NCBI GenBank assembly: GCA_019314085.1
Contig: JAFCZZ010000022.1
Coordinates: 1 to 25,170, forward strand
Source of the DNA: Deltaproteobacteria bacterium
Lineage (GTDB): Bacteria; Desulfobacterota; Syntrophia; Syntrophales; UBA2210
Direction: 5' to 3'
DNA length: 25,170 bases
Shown: positions 13,596 through 20,808 of the stretch, one piece after another
Layout of the letters: every line of letters begins with the position of its first letter
How positions within the stretch are numbered: the stretch's first letter is position 1
The notes under the pieces: model-generated
What the model was told of the DNA's origin: nothing
What the model saw: the letters and a program-made list of their open reading frames with translations, nothing else
Database searches by the model: none
Position numbers and translations under genes: made by a program

Positions 13596-15813
13596 GTTGT
13601 CCCACCATCTGCCGCATGTTGTCCCACCAAGTTGATATGGTCATAACAATAGATTGCCACTTAGTACCGGCTACCCTTTTGAAATTATCCCACCAGCTGG
13701 AGATGGAGTTACTTATATTTTTCCAACAGTTGGATATGCCTTGCTTTAGTTCGTCCCAGTTGTCGAGTACAGTATTTACTATTTTTTCCCACCCGACGCT
13801 CGTCTTCTTTTTTATTCCACCCCAAAGGCCGGACACCCAGTCAGCAAAGTTACCCCACTTGATTTTTACCCCTTCCCATATATTGCCAGCCCAAGCTAGA
13901 AAGCCGTCCCACTTTTGTTGTATGCTGTCCCAGAGGGGGCCTGCCCAACCGACAACCCAATTGGTGAAGCTACTCCATCTCTCCTTTACACCTTCCCATA
14001 GCCCGGCTGCCCAGTCTTTAATTTTGCCCCAGTTTTTATATATAAGAACACCTATGGCGCCAACTGGCCCTGTAAGCGTAGCTAGAATTTCCCACCATTT
14101 TAATCCCGTTTTTTCCTTAATCCAGTCCCAGGCATTAACAAACCCTTGCTTTACCCAATCCCAAAATCCACTCAATGTCGGCTTCGCTTGATCCAGAACA
14201 CTCATATCCAGACCGGGTAAAGTAGCAGCCTCAGGAGCCTCCAGTGCAGGCATAGCTATCTGATCCAACCCGACGGTTATATCTTCGGCGGCCCCGGCGG
14301 TATCGGCCATGAGGCGGTTGATTTCATCAAACGGTTGCAGGTTATCTTTTGCCGCCTTACCCGCCTTTTCCGTTCCATCAGCTTGTTCTTCCATCCCTTC
14401 CGCAGCCTGCTGGCTGGTATCGGCCATTTCCGTTTCCTGTCCGCTCATTGCTGCCAGCGTCTTCTCCAGGTTGGCCCGCTCCACGCTTGCGGCATACTTG
14501 CTCCAGAGCATGATTCCCCCGGTTACGGCGGCAGATACGCCCATTATCGCCCAGCCTAAAGGCCCCATGGCAGCCCATACTGAATACAGGGCTGTGCGAA
14601 GGACTTGCAATATTCCTACGTGGGCAATGCCGGCCATGGACGCCAAATGTAGCTGCAAACGGTATATTTGCACCGCCCGGGCCACGAAGTTTAGAATACC
14701 GGAAGTTACTACGGCCTCCCCCCTCATGACGGCAGTAGCAAGGGTAAAACTCACTATAGCGTTCCGCGCTAAGGTTAATACCCAAGTAACAGTCTTAAAA
14801 ACTAAGAAAGCTGTTACGGCCCCTAGCACCACTGGTTTGATTATGGCCCAGTGCCTTGCTATCGCTTTCACTATAGTTTTCGTGGTATTCCAGAACCCCT
14901 GTAATATAGCCGTCATTGTATTGATAGCAGCGGCAAAATCTGCTCCGAATGCCTTAGTCAGTGCCACACTAAGCCCGAGCCTTCGAAAGGTGTCGTAAAA
15001 ATCAGTTGCCCAATCCCGCACTCTCTGTAACCAGGAAGTTAAGCTTTTGAATAACCCCGATGTCAATGCCCCCATCGTCATGCGCCAGACATCTCGAATA
15101 GTAGAAGTGACACCTTTCCAAGTATTTTCCATGTTCTCCATCATGTTAGGAAAGCGTTTCTCCATGCCTTCGATGAGTATCTGAATGGCTTTATTTGCCG
15201 GGATTAAGCCTTTTTCGGAAAGTTTCATTACTTCCGCAGTAGATTTGCCCATCGCCTCAGCCAGCATCTCCCACGCCGGTATTCCTGCTTCTGTGAGCTG
15301 GCGCATTTCTTCCCCGGAGATTTTAGCCTTAGCACGCATCTGCCCTAAAGCAAGAATTATACGGTTTATGCCTTCTCGTCCTAAACCTAACCCGGCTGTG
15401 GCATCGCCTACGGCTTTCATCGTTGGCAAAACTTCTTCGGCCGCAAAACCCATTGCCATCATGCGCCTTGAAGCTTCGAGCAAATCGGGATACTCAAACG
15501 GCGTTCTGGCAGCAAAGTCGGCCATCTCATCCAAAAACGCCTGGGCCTTCTCTGCGCTGCCCAGCATGGTAGTAAAACCTATCCGGGCCTGCTCCATCAT
15601 GGCATTGAAGTTTACAGCTTCGCCTACTACGGACTGAAAGCCGCGCCGAATGGCCTCAAAGAAGCCGATGCCGATGGCTACAGAGAAGGCATTCTTAAGC
15701 ATATCACCGAGCCTGGTGCTTGTTGCCTGAGTCTGCTTTTCCATTCGGGCCAAACCCTGCTCGTACGCTTTTGTATCTATTCCAAGTTTGAATAAGAGTT
15801 CGCCTACGGTCAT
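13555..15813 (-). CDS. Tape measure protein, N-terminal and central part (truncated)
   Basis: The 752-aa product sets tail length and is delivered during DNA ejection. Residues 1-250 match the tape-measure N-terminal domain style (LFKLGIDTKAYEQGLARMEK; GLGLGREGINRIILALGQMR; LTEAGIPAWEMLAEAMGKS). Hydrophobic stretches lie at about 330-440. From about 560 on, W-rich helical repeats (WDWIKEKTGLKWWEI, WWDNFKRV) make up the rod. The frame is broken at the 22-nt tandem duplication (13586-13629) and ends 18 codons later in unrelated sequence. The intact length would be 950 aa. The missing C-terminus normally contacts the tail tip, so the product as written is unlikely to work. It starts at an ATG behind a weak GGTGG. 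Confidence 0.85.
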   Translation of the reverse strand: MTVGELLFKLGIDTKAYEQGLARMEKQTQATSTRLGDMLKNAFSVAIGIGFFEAIRRGFQSVVGEAVNFNAMMEQARIGFTTMLGSAEKAQAFLDEMADFAARTPFEYPDLLEASRRMMAMGFAAEEVLPTMKAVGDATAGLGLGREGINRIILALGQMRAKAKISGEEMRQLTEAGIPAWEMLAEAMGKSTAEVMKLSEKGLIPANKAIQILIEGMEKRFPNMMENMENTWKGVTSTIRDVWRMTMGALTSGLFKSLTSWLQRVRDWATDFYDTFRRLGLSVALTKAFGADFAAAINTMTAILQGFWNTTKTIVKAIARHWAIIKPVVLGAVTAFLVFKTVTWVLTLARNAIVSFTLATAVMRGEAVVTSGILNFVARAVQIYRLQLHLASMAGIAHVGILQVLRTALYSVWAAMGPLGWAIMGVSAAVTGGIMLWSKYAASVERANLEKTLAAMSGQETEMADTSQQAAEGMEEQADGTEKAGKAAKDNLQPFDEINRLMADTAGAAEDITVGLDQIAMPALEAPEAATLPGLDMSVLDQAKPTLSGFWDWVKQGFVNAWDWIKEKTGLKWWEILATLTGPVGAIGVLIYKNWGKIKDWAAGLWEGVKERWSSFTNWVVGWAGPLWDSIQQKWDGFLAWAGNIWEGVKIKWGNFADWVSGLWGGIKKKTSVGWEKIVNTVLDNWDELKQGISNCWKNISNSISSWWDNFKRVAGTKWQSIVMTISTWWDNMRQMVGQHAAEHSYKMEQYK
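13586..13629. repeat. Perfect 22-bp tandem duplication inside the tape measure gene
   Basis: Positions 13586-13607 and 13608-13629 are identical. The unit is 22 bp, not a multiple of three, so it shifts the tape measure frame. It codes for part of the natural WWDNMRQ repeat. Removal of one copy restores a continuous 950-aa protein with uninterrupted W-repeat periodicity. Confidence 0.97.
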
Positions 15814-15830
15814 TTTTCCACCACCAATAA

Positions 15831-15858
15831 AAAATGAGGCAGGAGATTACCTCATTTT
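15831..15858 (-). terminator. Hairpin with T-rich tail between tape measure and lipoprotein genes
   Basis: Perfect 9-bp arms (AAAATGAGG 15831-15839 and CCTCATTTT 15850-15858) enclose a 10-nt loop. On the minus strand the 3' arm runs into TTTTTTATT, as in an intrinsic terminator; on the plus strand only four T follow. It lies just before the tape measure gene and in the promoter region of the divergent lipoprotein gene. It could stop antisense transcripts or act as an operator. A possible -10 (TATAAC, 15877-15882) for the lipoprotein gene lies downstream, without a clear -35. Confidence 0.45.
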
Positions 15859-15903
15859 GTAGAATATTACCACCACTATAACTACCCAAAGGAGGATACT
15901 GAA

Positions 15904-16356
15904 ATGGTTAGAATATTTATCTACTTTTGCCTGGTGATAGCACTTTTCTTATCTGCTGGGTGCTCTGCATCAGAACAAGATTCGAAAGTTCAACCGATCC
16001 AAGAAAAAGCCCAAGAAAAAGTAACTGTCCCTGAAAAACAGGCCCGAGAACAAGAAGCGGCCAAGGCTTTAGCAACTTACCTCTATGAGAACTTTGGGGG
16101 TGCTGGCGATCCTAAGTACGCTACATCTTGGTATAGCTCAATAAAGAGCATTCGTGTCGAATTGGAATCAGACGGTCAGGCTAATGTATTAGTGAATACG
16201 GATTATATAGCTGGCAAGAAAGATAAGTTAGCTGAAAAGATAGCCTCAACTATTGCAACCGCCATCGCAGGAAGCAGTGTGGTTGACGTTAAGTCTGTAA
16301 CAGTATTTGGCCAAAACGGTATTGTAGGCTCATGGTCTTTTTTCCGAGACAACTAA
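15904..16356 (+). CDS. Putative lipoprotein moron (possible superinfection exclusion)
   Basis: This is the only plus-strand gene. It has an excellent AAAGGAGG site. The N-terminus is a lipoprotein-type signal: MVRIFIYFC, a hydrophobic core, then LSAGC with lipidation at Cys20 (the -3 residue is Ser, an acceptable but not ideal lipobox). A charged, flexible linker rich in K, E and Q (about 25-55) leads to a globular domain of about 95 residues (ALATYLYENFGG, VELESDGQANVLVNTDYIAG, IASTIATAIAGS). It resembles small Firmicutes surface lipoproteins. It is inserted between chaperone and tape measure genes in the opposite orientation and looks more AT-rich than its neighbours, the usual signs of a moron expressed in the lysogen. 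Exclusion of other phages is one option; no database match is claimed. Confidence 0.8.
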   Translation: MVRIFIYFCLVIALFLSAGCSASEQDSKVQPIQEKAQEKVTVPEKQAREQEAAKALATYLYENFGGAGDPKYATSWYSSIKSIRVELESDGQANVLVNTDYIAGKKDKLAEKIASTIATAIAGSSVVDVKSVTVFGQNGIVGSWSFFRDN

Positions 16357-16359
16357 ACA

Positions 16360-16773
16360 TTACCACGGCCCCTTTAACCCCTTAGCCTTCGCCTCCCGAA
16401 CAAGCCCGACCCAGCGGTCTTCTTCCTGCTGGGCCTTCTTTGTCAACTTCTCCACCATTTTCTTCATCTCTTTGCTGATAAACGCATCCGGTTCTACCTG
16501 CTTCGGCTTCTTCTTGCCAAACATGCTGGCTACAGCACTTGCCCCATTGGTGATTACCGCTGCCAGGAAAGCCCAGCGGTTGCGCATTTCGTGGTATTCC
16601 TGCATAAACTTTTGCCTTTCAAGCTCCTTTAAGATGGCGACAAATTCGCTGGGTCTGAGTTGTCTCATTTCGTCCAGCGTCCAGCCGAATTCCCGGGCCA
16701 GTAAAACCGCTACTTCTGCGGTAAGCCACTCTGAGCTAAGGCCAGCATCGGCTTCAGCAATTTCTTTAGCCCT
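16360..16773 (-). CDS. Tail assembly chaperone T-part, expressed as G-T fusion by -1 frameshift
   Basis: This frame is open from the slippery site onward (RAKEIAEADAGLSSEWLTAE, then VAVLLAREFGWTLDEMRQLR) and has no independent start before the internal ATG at 16668. The clear coding character upstream of that ATG (16669-16773) shows that translation enters by frameshift. The fusion with the upstream G-part is 229 aa (92 from G, 137 from T). In lambda-like tails, G and GT recruit tail tube subunits onto the tape measure; the gene order (tube, G, T, tape measure) matches. The C-terminus is basic and helical (EPDAFISKEMKKMVEKL). The lipoprotein moron ends 4 bp away, tail to tail. Confidence 0.8.
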   Translation of the reverse strand, partial: RAKEIAEADAGLSSEWLTAEVAVLLAREFGWTLDEMRQLRPSEFVAILKELERQKFMQEYHEMRNRWAFLAAVITNGASAVASMFGKKKPKQVEPDAFISKEMKKMVEKLTKKAQQEEDRWVGLVREAKAKGLKGPW

Positions 16774-17048
16774 AAAAAATTTACGTCAACAAATGCCTCC
16801 AGAAGTGCCTCAATCTCGCTCATGTAAGCGTTCTTAATATCATCTTTAGTAAGTTCAGGGAGAACAACAGGGAGCTTTTTGTAGAGAATGTCGAAGTCCA
16901 TGCTCCCCATCTCTTTTGCCAGGTCTATGTTGGCTATCTTCCCTTTGCTGGACGGGAAAAGTTCAACTATCAGTTTCTCAAGATCGCCGATTTTCTTTTC
17001 CTCAACCCGGATTTCTTTACCGGCAAACGAGATAACTTTATTTCGCAT
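16710..17048 (-). CDS. Tail assembly chaperone G
   Basis: The 112-aa acidic helical protein starts MRNKVISFAGKEIRVEEKKI with an excellent GGAGG site. IGDLEKLIVELFPSSKG and LLKPMLALAQ are typical of Firmicutes phage tail chaperones encoded between the major tail protein and the tape measure. It contains the slippery heptamer near its end, so most ribosomes make this 112-aa form and some make the GT fusion. It is needed for tail assembly and is not part of the mature virion in the lambda model. Confidence 0.8.
   Translation of the reverse strand: MRNKVISFAGKEIRVEEKKIGDLEKLIVELFPSSKGKIANIDLAKEMGSMDFDILYKKLPVVLPELTKDDIKNAYMSEIEALLEAFVDVNFLGLKKLLKPMLALAQSGLPQK
16773..16779 (-). promoter_or_regulatory. 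Programmed -1 frameshift site U UUU UUA
   Basis: In the G frame the codons AAT TTT TTA contain T TTT TTA, an ideal X XXY YYZ heptamer. A -1 slip leads from ...FVDVNFL into RAKEIAEADAGL of the T frame, which stays open to 16360. A possible stimulatory stem pairs GGGCTAA (16766-16772) with TTAGCTC (16733-16739) directly downstream. Both frames around the site are well formed and the context is a tail chaperone pair, where such sites are the rule. Confidence 0.85.
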
Positions 17049-17060
17049 GTTTTAAGCCTC

Positions 17061-17675
17061 CTAGAGCCTTGGATAAAGCGGGCCTACGCCCTGAAAATCA
17101 ATAGTCTCCTGCACCAAGCTATCTATGGCGGCTTCTATACCCTCTGAATTGATAAGCACAAATCCTTCCAGGCACTTTTGCGAAGCTCCGCTGTCTACGT
17201 AGAGTTTAACCACAATAATTTCCCCCAGAGATTTGAAAAACCTATCGTCGCCCCAGTATGCCTCTGCACTACCGCTCCAACCCTTCAGTACTTGCTGAAA
17301 TTCTTTCCAGCCTCCACTTGCAAATGTAGTTGCTTCAGGCACTTCTGCATCAGTATCTACGCTCCAGTTGAAGAAGCCGCCGCACTGAACCAATGTAAGT
17401 GCCTCTCCAGAAACAGTTACAACATCTTCTGCGTTCAATGCTGAATCAAATACTACATAGCCACCAGCTCTTTCGAGAGTAAAGCCACTTGTAACTGGAG
17501 TGGCATTTACTTCAACCGTAATATCAGCGTCTAGCGGCCAGTAACGGTATGCCTCGTTGGTTATCTGATAGCGAGTATAAGTCGCATCTGCTGTGGTAGC
17601 TTCGTCCGTAAAAGATACAGGGGCCGTATCTATATCAGAGACATATATGGCCCCGATTTTCCCGGCAATTGCCAT
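17061..17675 (-). CDS. Second tail tube-like protein (minor, 204 aa)
   Basis: It starts MAIAGKIGAIYVSDIDTAPV, close to the MAIAG start of the next tail tube protein, and shares the GWKEFQQVLKGWSGSAEAYW block at about 122-141. It has an extra N-terminal beta-rich insert (ADITVEVNATPVTSGFTLER). The C-terminus ends in the usual VQETIDFQGVGPL strand of tube proteins. It is a paralogue of the 128-aa tube protein and lies directly next to it. It may be a minor tube, tail terminator-proximal or decorated tube subunit. Confidence 0.75.
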   Translation of the reverse strand: MAIAGKIGAIYVSDIDTAPVSFTDEATTADATYTRYQITNEAYRYWPLDADITVEVNATPVTSGFTLERAGGYVVFDSALNAEDVVTVSGEALTLVQCGGFFNWSVDTDAEVPEATTFASGGWKEFQQVLKGWSGSAEAYWGDDRFFKSLGEIIVVKLYVDSGASQKCLEGFVLINSEGIEAAIDSLVQETIDFQGVGPLYPRL

Positions 17676-17693
17676 ATTATCACCTTCATCTCG

Positions 17694-18080
17694 TTAGGTT
17701 AGGGTTACCGTCAGTTGCCCGGTCCCCTGAAAATCGCAAGAGAACCCGCCTTTGTCATCCACCGGCATCTCAATGGACGGCTTGACAAACGCGCTTCCTG
17801 AGAATTTTTTGGTTGCGTCGATTTTCAGGTCCAGGGTTACGGAGGTGCCATTTACCCAAGCGTTTATCAAGGCTACTTGCCCGGTGGTGTCGGTAGGCTC
17901 AAAGTTCCCCTCGAACGACCCAGACCATTCCTTCAGCCCGGCTAGGTATTCCTTCCAGCCAGCACTGTCAAAAGAAGTAGTTTCGATGTCGTCCGCGCCT
18001 AGATCAAGAGACCAGCTTTTTATTTCAGCTACTTTATTTGTGTCAAGATAAACACTTCCGCCCATTCCTGCAATTGCCAT
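17694..18080 (-). CDS. Major tail tube protein
   Basis: The 128-aa protein starts MAIAGMGGSVYLDTNKVAEI behind AAGGAGG and has the core block SFDSAGWKEYLAGLKEWSGS, followed by alternating strands and SCDFQGTGQLTVTLT at the end. This is the pattern of the tail tube family in Firmicutes siphophages (HK97/lambda V-type fold). It is followed by the second tube protein, the chaperones and the tape measure, which confirms the role. It polymerises around the tape measure to build the tail tube. Confidence 0.8.
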   Translation of the reverse strand: MAIAGMGGSVYLDTNKVAEIKSWSLDLGADDIETTSFDSAGWKEYLAGLKEWSGSFEGNFEPTDTTGQVALINAWVNGTSVTLDLKIDATKKFSGSAFVKPSIEMPVDDKGGFSCDFQGTGQLTVTLT

Positions 18081-18083
18081 TGT

Positions 18084-18461
18084 TTATTCAACCTCCTTAA
18101 TCACTCTAAAGTTGCACACGAAAACAGCCCTGTTGTTCTCGTCCCGCTCCAGAAAAAACGGGCTTTGATTTGCCCGGATAAGCAAATAACGGTGGTTGTT
18201 TACCACCGTTTCCGCCACGCCGTGCAGAACATTTTTTACTTGCTCTATCTTCTGCCGTCCGGCTTCGTAACTCTTGTTCCGCACTTGCACCTGCAGGCCG
18301 GGATACTCTCCGGGCCAGTGCAAGTCCGGCGGTTCGCCAGCATACTCGAATATTGCTACTGCATTGTTCGGGCCAACTGGCCAACTTCCCAAAAAAATAT
18401 CGACACCGACCGTGCCGACACCGTTTGTCTGGAGGTAACTTGCAATGTCATCAAGCAACAC
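18084..18461 (-). CDS. Tail completion / minor capsid protein (Minor_capsid_3-like)
   Basis: A GTG start overlaps the region of the previous stop. The 125-aa protein reads MLLDDIASYLQTNGVG, then VAIFEYAGEPPDLHWPGEYP and GLQVQVRNKSYEAGRQKIEQ, ending VFVCNFRVIKEVE. This is the typical order of the phage minor capsid or tail terminator family (helix, YxG-x-PP, LQVQVR, A-x-x-K). Such proteins stop tail growth and join tail to head. The position just before the tail tube gene supports this. Confidence 0.75.
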   Translation of the reverse strand: MLLDDIASYLQTNGVGTVGVDIFLGSWPVGPNNAVAIFEYAGEPPDLHWPGEYPGLQVQVRNKSYEAGRQKIEQVKNVLHGVAETVVNNHRYLLIRANQSPFFLERDENNRAVFVCNFRVIKEVE

Positions 18462-18890
18462 TTACTCGATCACCCGCCTCAGTCGCCTGGCCAATCGTGA
18501 AGGCAGTTTCGGTGTGGCGGCCTTTACAGGGTCTTCAAGATATTTCCATTTACCTGTTTTCGCCCAAGTTTTGTAACGCTGGCCACTCGGGCTAACACCG
18601 CCAGTTTTCCCAGCGCGGGGGTTCTCATGGACCGCTACGGCATATGGTGCTGCTGGGCCGCCATATACCATTTCTACTACTGTTCGGGGAGCCTCCGCTC
18701 TCGATATTCTTACATAGCCGGTACTCCTCAGCGTCCCCGTGTCCACCGGGCATTGCTTCTTGCTCTCGGTCATGATCAGTTCCGCCTCGGCGTACAGGGC
18801 CTTCTCTAACTCGGCCTGCGCTCGCTCACCCAGCTTTTCCAAGGTGCGCTGCAATTCTTTCGTGCCTTCGACCTTAACTGTTACCTCCAT
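18462..18890 (-). CDS. HK97 gp10-like / minor capsid protein
   Basis: The protein (142 aa from ATG 18890, which has AGGTGG upstream; a TTG lies just before) has the family pattern: LQRTLEKLGERAQAELEKAL helix, CPVDTGTLRSTGYVRI (the P-x-DTG-x-LR core of gp10-like proteins), PAAPYAVAVHE, and a C-terminal W-rich WAKTGKWKYLEDPVK helix. It acts at the head-tail joining step. It is followed immediately by the tail completion gene. Confidence 0.8.
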   Translation of the reverse strand: MEVTVKVEGTKELQRTLEKLGERAQAELEKALYAEAELIMTESKKQCPVDTGTLRSTGYVRISRAEAPRTVVEMVYGGPAAPYAVAVHENPRAGKTGGVSPSGQRYKTWAKTGKWKYLEDPVKAATPKLPSRLARRLRRVIE

Positions 18891-18907
18891 CAAATGCCAC
18901 CTAACTT

Positions 18908-19441
18908 TTAGCTTTCTATAATTGAGAACCGTAATAATATTGTACTGCTTGCGGCGCCATCGTTGGTGATTGATATAACGTAGTCTTCGTTTGTCTTGAG
19001 CACCAGTGGTTTCTGTCCTGAAAGTATGTCGCCCCCAACTGCCTTAAATCCCACAGACCCGCCAACGTAGAACTCATCAATCTGAGTACCGCCGGAAACT
19101 CCAGCTGGGTCAGAGTAAGCGCTTACAGAAGAAGTGTTCGAGCTAGCACGGTTGCGGTTGATTAGTGCAATAGCAGAAGAACCGTCCGTTATAGTGGGGT
19201 TTTCGTACATCTTCAGCGTCATTTTATCCCCGTCGGTCACAACGGAATCAACTATAAAACATACAGCATCGCTATCTGTTTTTATCTGTAGATAGGCGGT
19301 TGCCTCGGCATCAATCGTATATTTCACATATCCGTGGTACGCATAGCCATCAAAACAGCGTTTACACAAGAAATCCAAGAACACAAATGCATTTTGCGTT
19401 TTGTCGTAGCCGTTTGCAGTCTTTATGGTTGCTGTGCTCAT
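18908..19441 (-). CDS. Uncharacterised beta-rich virion protein (177 aa)
   Basis: The protein starts MSTATIKTANGYDKTQNAFV and contains SSAIALINRNRASSNTSSVS and a VLKTNEDYVISITNDGA segment at the end. It is beta-rich, like capsid-surface or spike proteins, and has two early cysteines (FLCKRCFDG). The NRNR then D-x-x-GVSGGTQIDE pattern is common in small phage structural proteins deposited as hypothetical. Its place among connector genes suggests a head or neck decoration. The start overlaps the end of the head closure gene. Confidence 0.65.
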   Translation of the reverse strand: MSTATIKTANGYDKTQNAFVFLDFLCKRCFDGYAYHGYVKYTIDAEATAYLQIKTDSDAVCFIVDSVVTDGDKMTLKMYENPTITDGSSAIALINRNRASSNTSSVSAYSDPAGVSGGTQIDEFYVGGSVGFKAVGGDILSGQKPLVLKTNEDYVISITNDGAASSTILLRFSIIES

Positions 19442-19758
19442 GTGTTCACCACCTTGTGATGCGTGCTCCCAGTTTCGTCGGGGAGCGCCTCTATGGATAG
19501 AATCACCGGTTGGCTTCCATCCGGTAAGGTGATCTTGTCCTGAACGCCGACACTCACCGAGCCGTCTAGGTACACCTGCGCAGTGCTGACAACTTCCTGT
19601 CCCATTCTGTCCCGCACTAATTTCGTCTTGCGTTGCACAAAAGCAGAATACTGAACTGAATCGCCATATTGCGGTTCGCCATAAGCATTGACGCTGGTAA
19701 ACGGTTCTATTGTAACTGTCTGGTTAAACCATTCTAGAAAGTCCTGCTCCAGTGCCAT
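19438..19758 (-). CDS. Head closure protein (Minor_capsid_1-like)
   Basis: The 106-aa protein reads WFNQTVTIEPFTSVNAYGEP, then YGDSVQYSAFVQRKTKLVRD and VYLDGSVSVGVQDKITLPDG. This is the pattern of the SPP1 gp16 / minor capsid 1 family, a small barrel that closes the head after packaging. It overlaps the adaptor gene upstream by one base and the following gene by a few bases, as usual in the connector operon. Confidence 0.75.
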   Translation of the reverse strand: MALEQDFLEWFNQTVTIEPFTSVNAYGEPQYGDSVQYSAFVQRKTKLVRDRMGQEVVSTAQVYLDGSVSVGVQDKITLPDGSQPVILSIEALPDETGSTHHKVVNT

Positions 19759-20144
19759 CAGTCATCATCCTCATCGGCTAAAACAGAATCGTTTTCCATC
19801 ATGCCGAGCTCAAACCGCGCGTCCTCTTCCGGTTTCTGCCATGTCGGGCATGCCGATGAAGTCAGGGCGCGCTTCTCAAGGTCGGCAGCTAGGGACATAT
19901 AAGCCTGCGCTTTTTGGCTGAGGCTGATGCGCAGGTCTCCGACAGCTTTGTCTGCCTGCCGGGAAAATCTTGCCGCTATTGCCTTTGCTGCGCGGCTTGC
20001 GGCCAGCAGGACGTTTGTAGTTTCGCCCAGCAGGTAGCTGATCTCCTCGTCTTGCAGAAGTTGATCCGACTGGTCCGTGTCGCCGATGTGGAAGCGCACT
20101 TTGTCCTTGTCGGTCGGCAAAGTGCTATCGTAGCTCCAAGTCAT
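19758..20144 (-). CDS. Head-tail adaptor (connector) protein
   Basis: The 128-aa protein reads MTWSYDSTLPTDKDKVRFHI, then GDTDQSDQLLQDEEISYLLG, followed by long helices (ASRAAKAIAARFSRQADKAV; ISLSQKAQAYMSLAADLEK). The DKVRxxIGDTD...DEEI opening is the hallmark of gp6/gp15-type adaptors that bind the portal ring. The tail is acidic (VLADEDDD). It is the first gene of the connector block, before the closure and completion proteins. Confidence 0.8.
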   Translation of the reverse strand: MTWSYDSTLPTDKDKVRFHIGDTDQSDQLLQDEEISYLLGETTNVLLAASRAAKAIAARFSRQADKAVGDLRISLSQKAQAYMSLAADLEKRALTSSACPTWQKPEEDARFELGMMENDSVLADEDDD

Positions 20145-20164
20145 CTAACCCACCGCCTAAAAAA

Positions 20165-20320
20165 CTACTCAGTAATCTCTGGGCCATTGGGCATTCCTTC
20201 GTCTTCCTCTGTTAACTTCAGCCAGTATTCGCAGTCCTGTATCGCGCCATTATAAGCGTTGAGGTTGGCGATAAGCTGTTCACGCTCGGCCTTCAGCTTC
20301 GCCAACCTCTGTTCAATCAT
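20165..20320 (-). CDS. Small coiled-coil protein (51 aa)
   Basis: A short gene, MIEQRLAKLKAEREQLIANL then NAYNGAIQDCEYWLKLTEED, ending GPEITE. The heptad-like N-terminal helix followed by a Q-D-C-E-Y-W-L segment is common in small phage proteins near the capsid genes. An AAGGAG lies upstream, a little far from the ATG; a GTG 15 nt earlier could also serve. It fills the only gap between the capsid and connector genes. Confidence 0.6.
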   Translation of the reverse strand: MIEQRLAKLKAEREQLIANLNAYNGAIQDCEYWLKLTEEDEGMPNGPEITE

Positions 20321-20346
20321 CTCTCTCGTTAACACTCCTTCACCAC

Positions 20347-20808
20347 CTAGCTAGCTGAGTAAAGTGGAATAGCATAGTCTGCGCCGTCTAGGTTGACCTT
20401 CAGCCATTTTTTTGTCGTGCCAGCATATTCACTGTCCGTGAGCATATCCCTAGCAGACCCGGGTATGGTCAAAAACACGTCCGGCAGCGCGATCCCCTGG
20501 AAGTGCAGGGCTGACTTCGCAACTCCCGAACCCTGGAGCGACATAAGGACGAATGCATCTACAGAACTGCCTTTGGCCGTAGTCTCTCTTTGTAGCCACA
20601 AGTTGGACTGATAATCAGTCGCTCCTACTTCAGTAAGGTGAACGTTCCAGCCTGTAACAGTTTGTGCAGACAAATCCGGAGTTCCGTTTTTGCCGATGTA
20701 AATATAACCGCCGTTGACGTTTGCGGTTTCTCCTACCGTCAGATCGGCGGCCAAGCCGTTCCACTGAGAAACAGCAGAGCCTCCTGTCTTTGCTCCAGTA
20801 GCCGCTAG
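20347..20808 (-). CDS. Head surface protein, C-terminal part (downstream of a +1 frame break)
   Basis: This frame continues the upstream part: LAATGAKTGGSAVSQWNGLA, then ADLTVGETANVNGGYIYIGK and onward to the end YAIPLYSAS. It is well formed from 20808 on, although the first usable start (TTG, about 20754) comes later and has no clear binding site. Joined to the N-terminal part by skipping one T at 20809, it gives a 214-aa protein. It is beta-rich and glycine/alanine-rich, like decoration or fibre proteins next to the capsid gene. No named family recognised. Confidence 0.65.
   Translation of the reverse strand, partial: LAATGAKTGGSAVSQWNGLAADLTVGETANVNGGYIYIGKNGTPDLSAQTVTGWNVHLTEVGATDYQSNLWLQRETTAKGSSVDAFVLMSLQGSGVAKSALHFQGIALPDVFLTIPGSARDMLTDSEYAGTTKKWLKVNLDGADYAIPLYSAS

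Noticed and set aside
14309..14998. Long plus-strand open frame (229 codons) opposite the tape measure gene
   Set aside because: Shadow of the minus-strand coding frame; no ribosome binding site, and composition reflects the antisense of helical sequence. The same holds for the frames at 13616-14191, 10629-11285 and 15185-15637.
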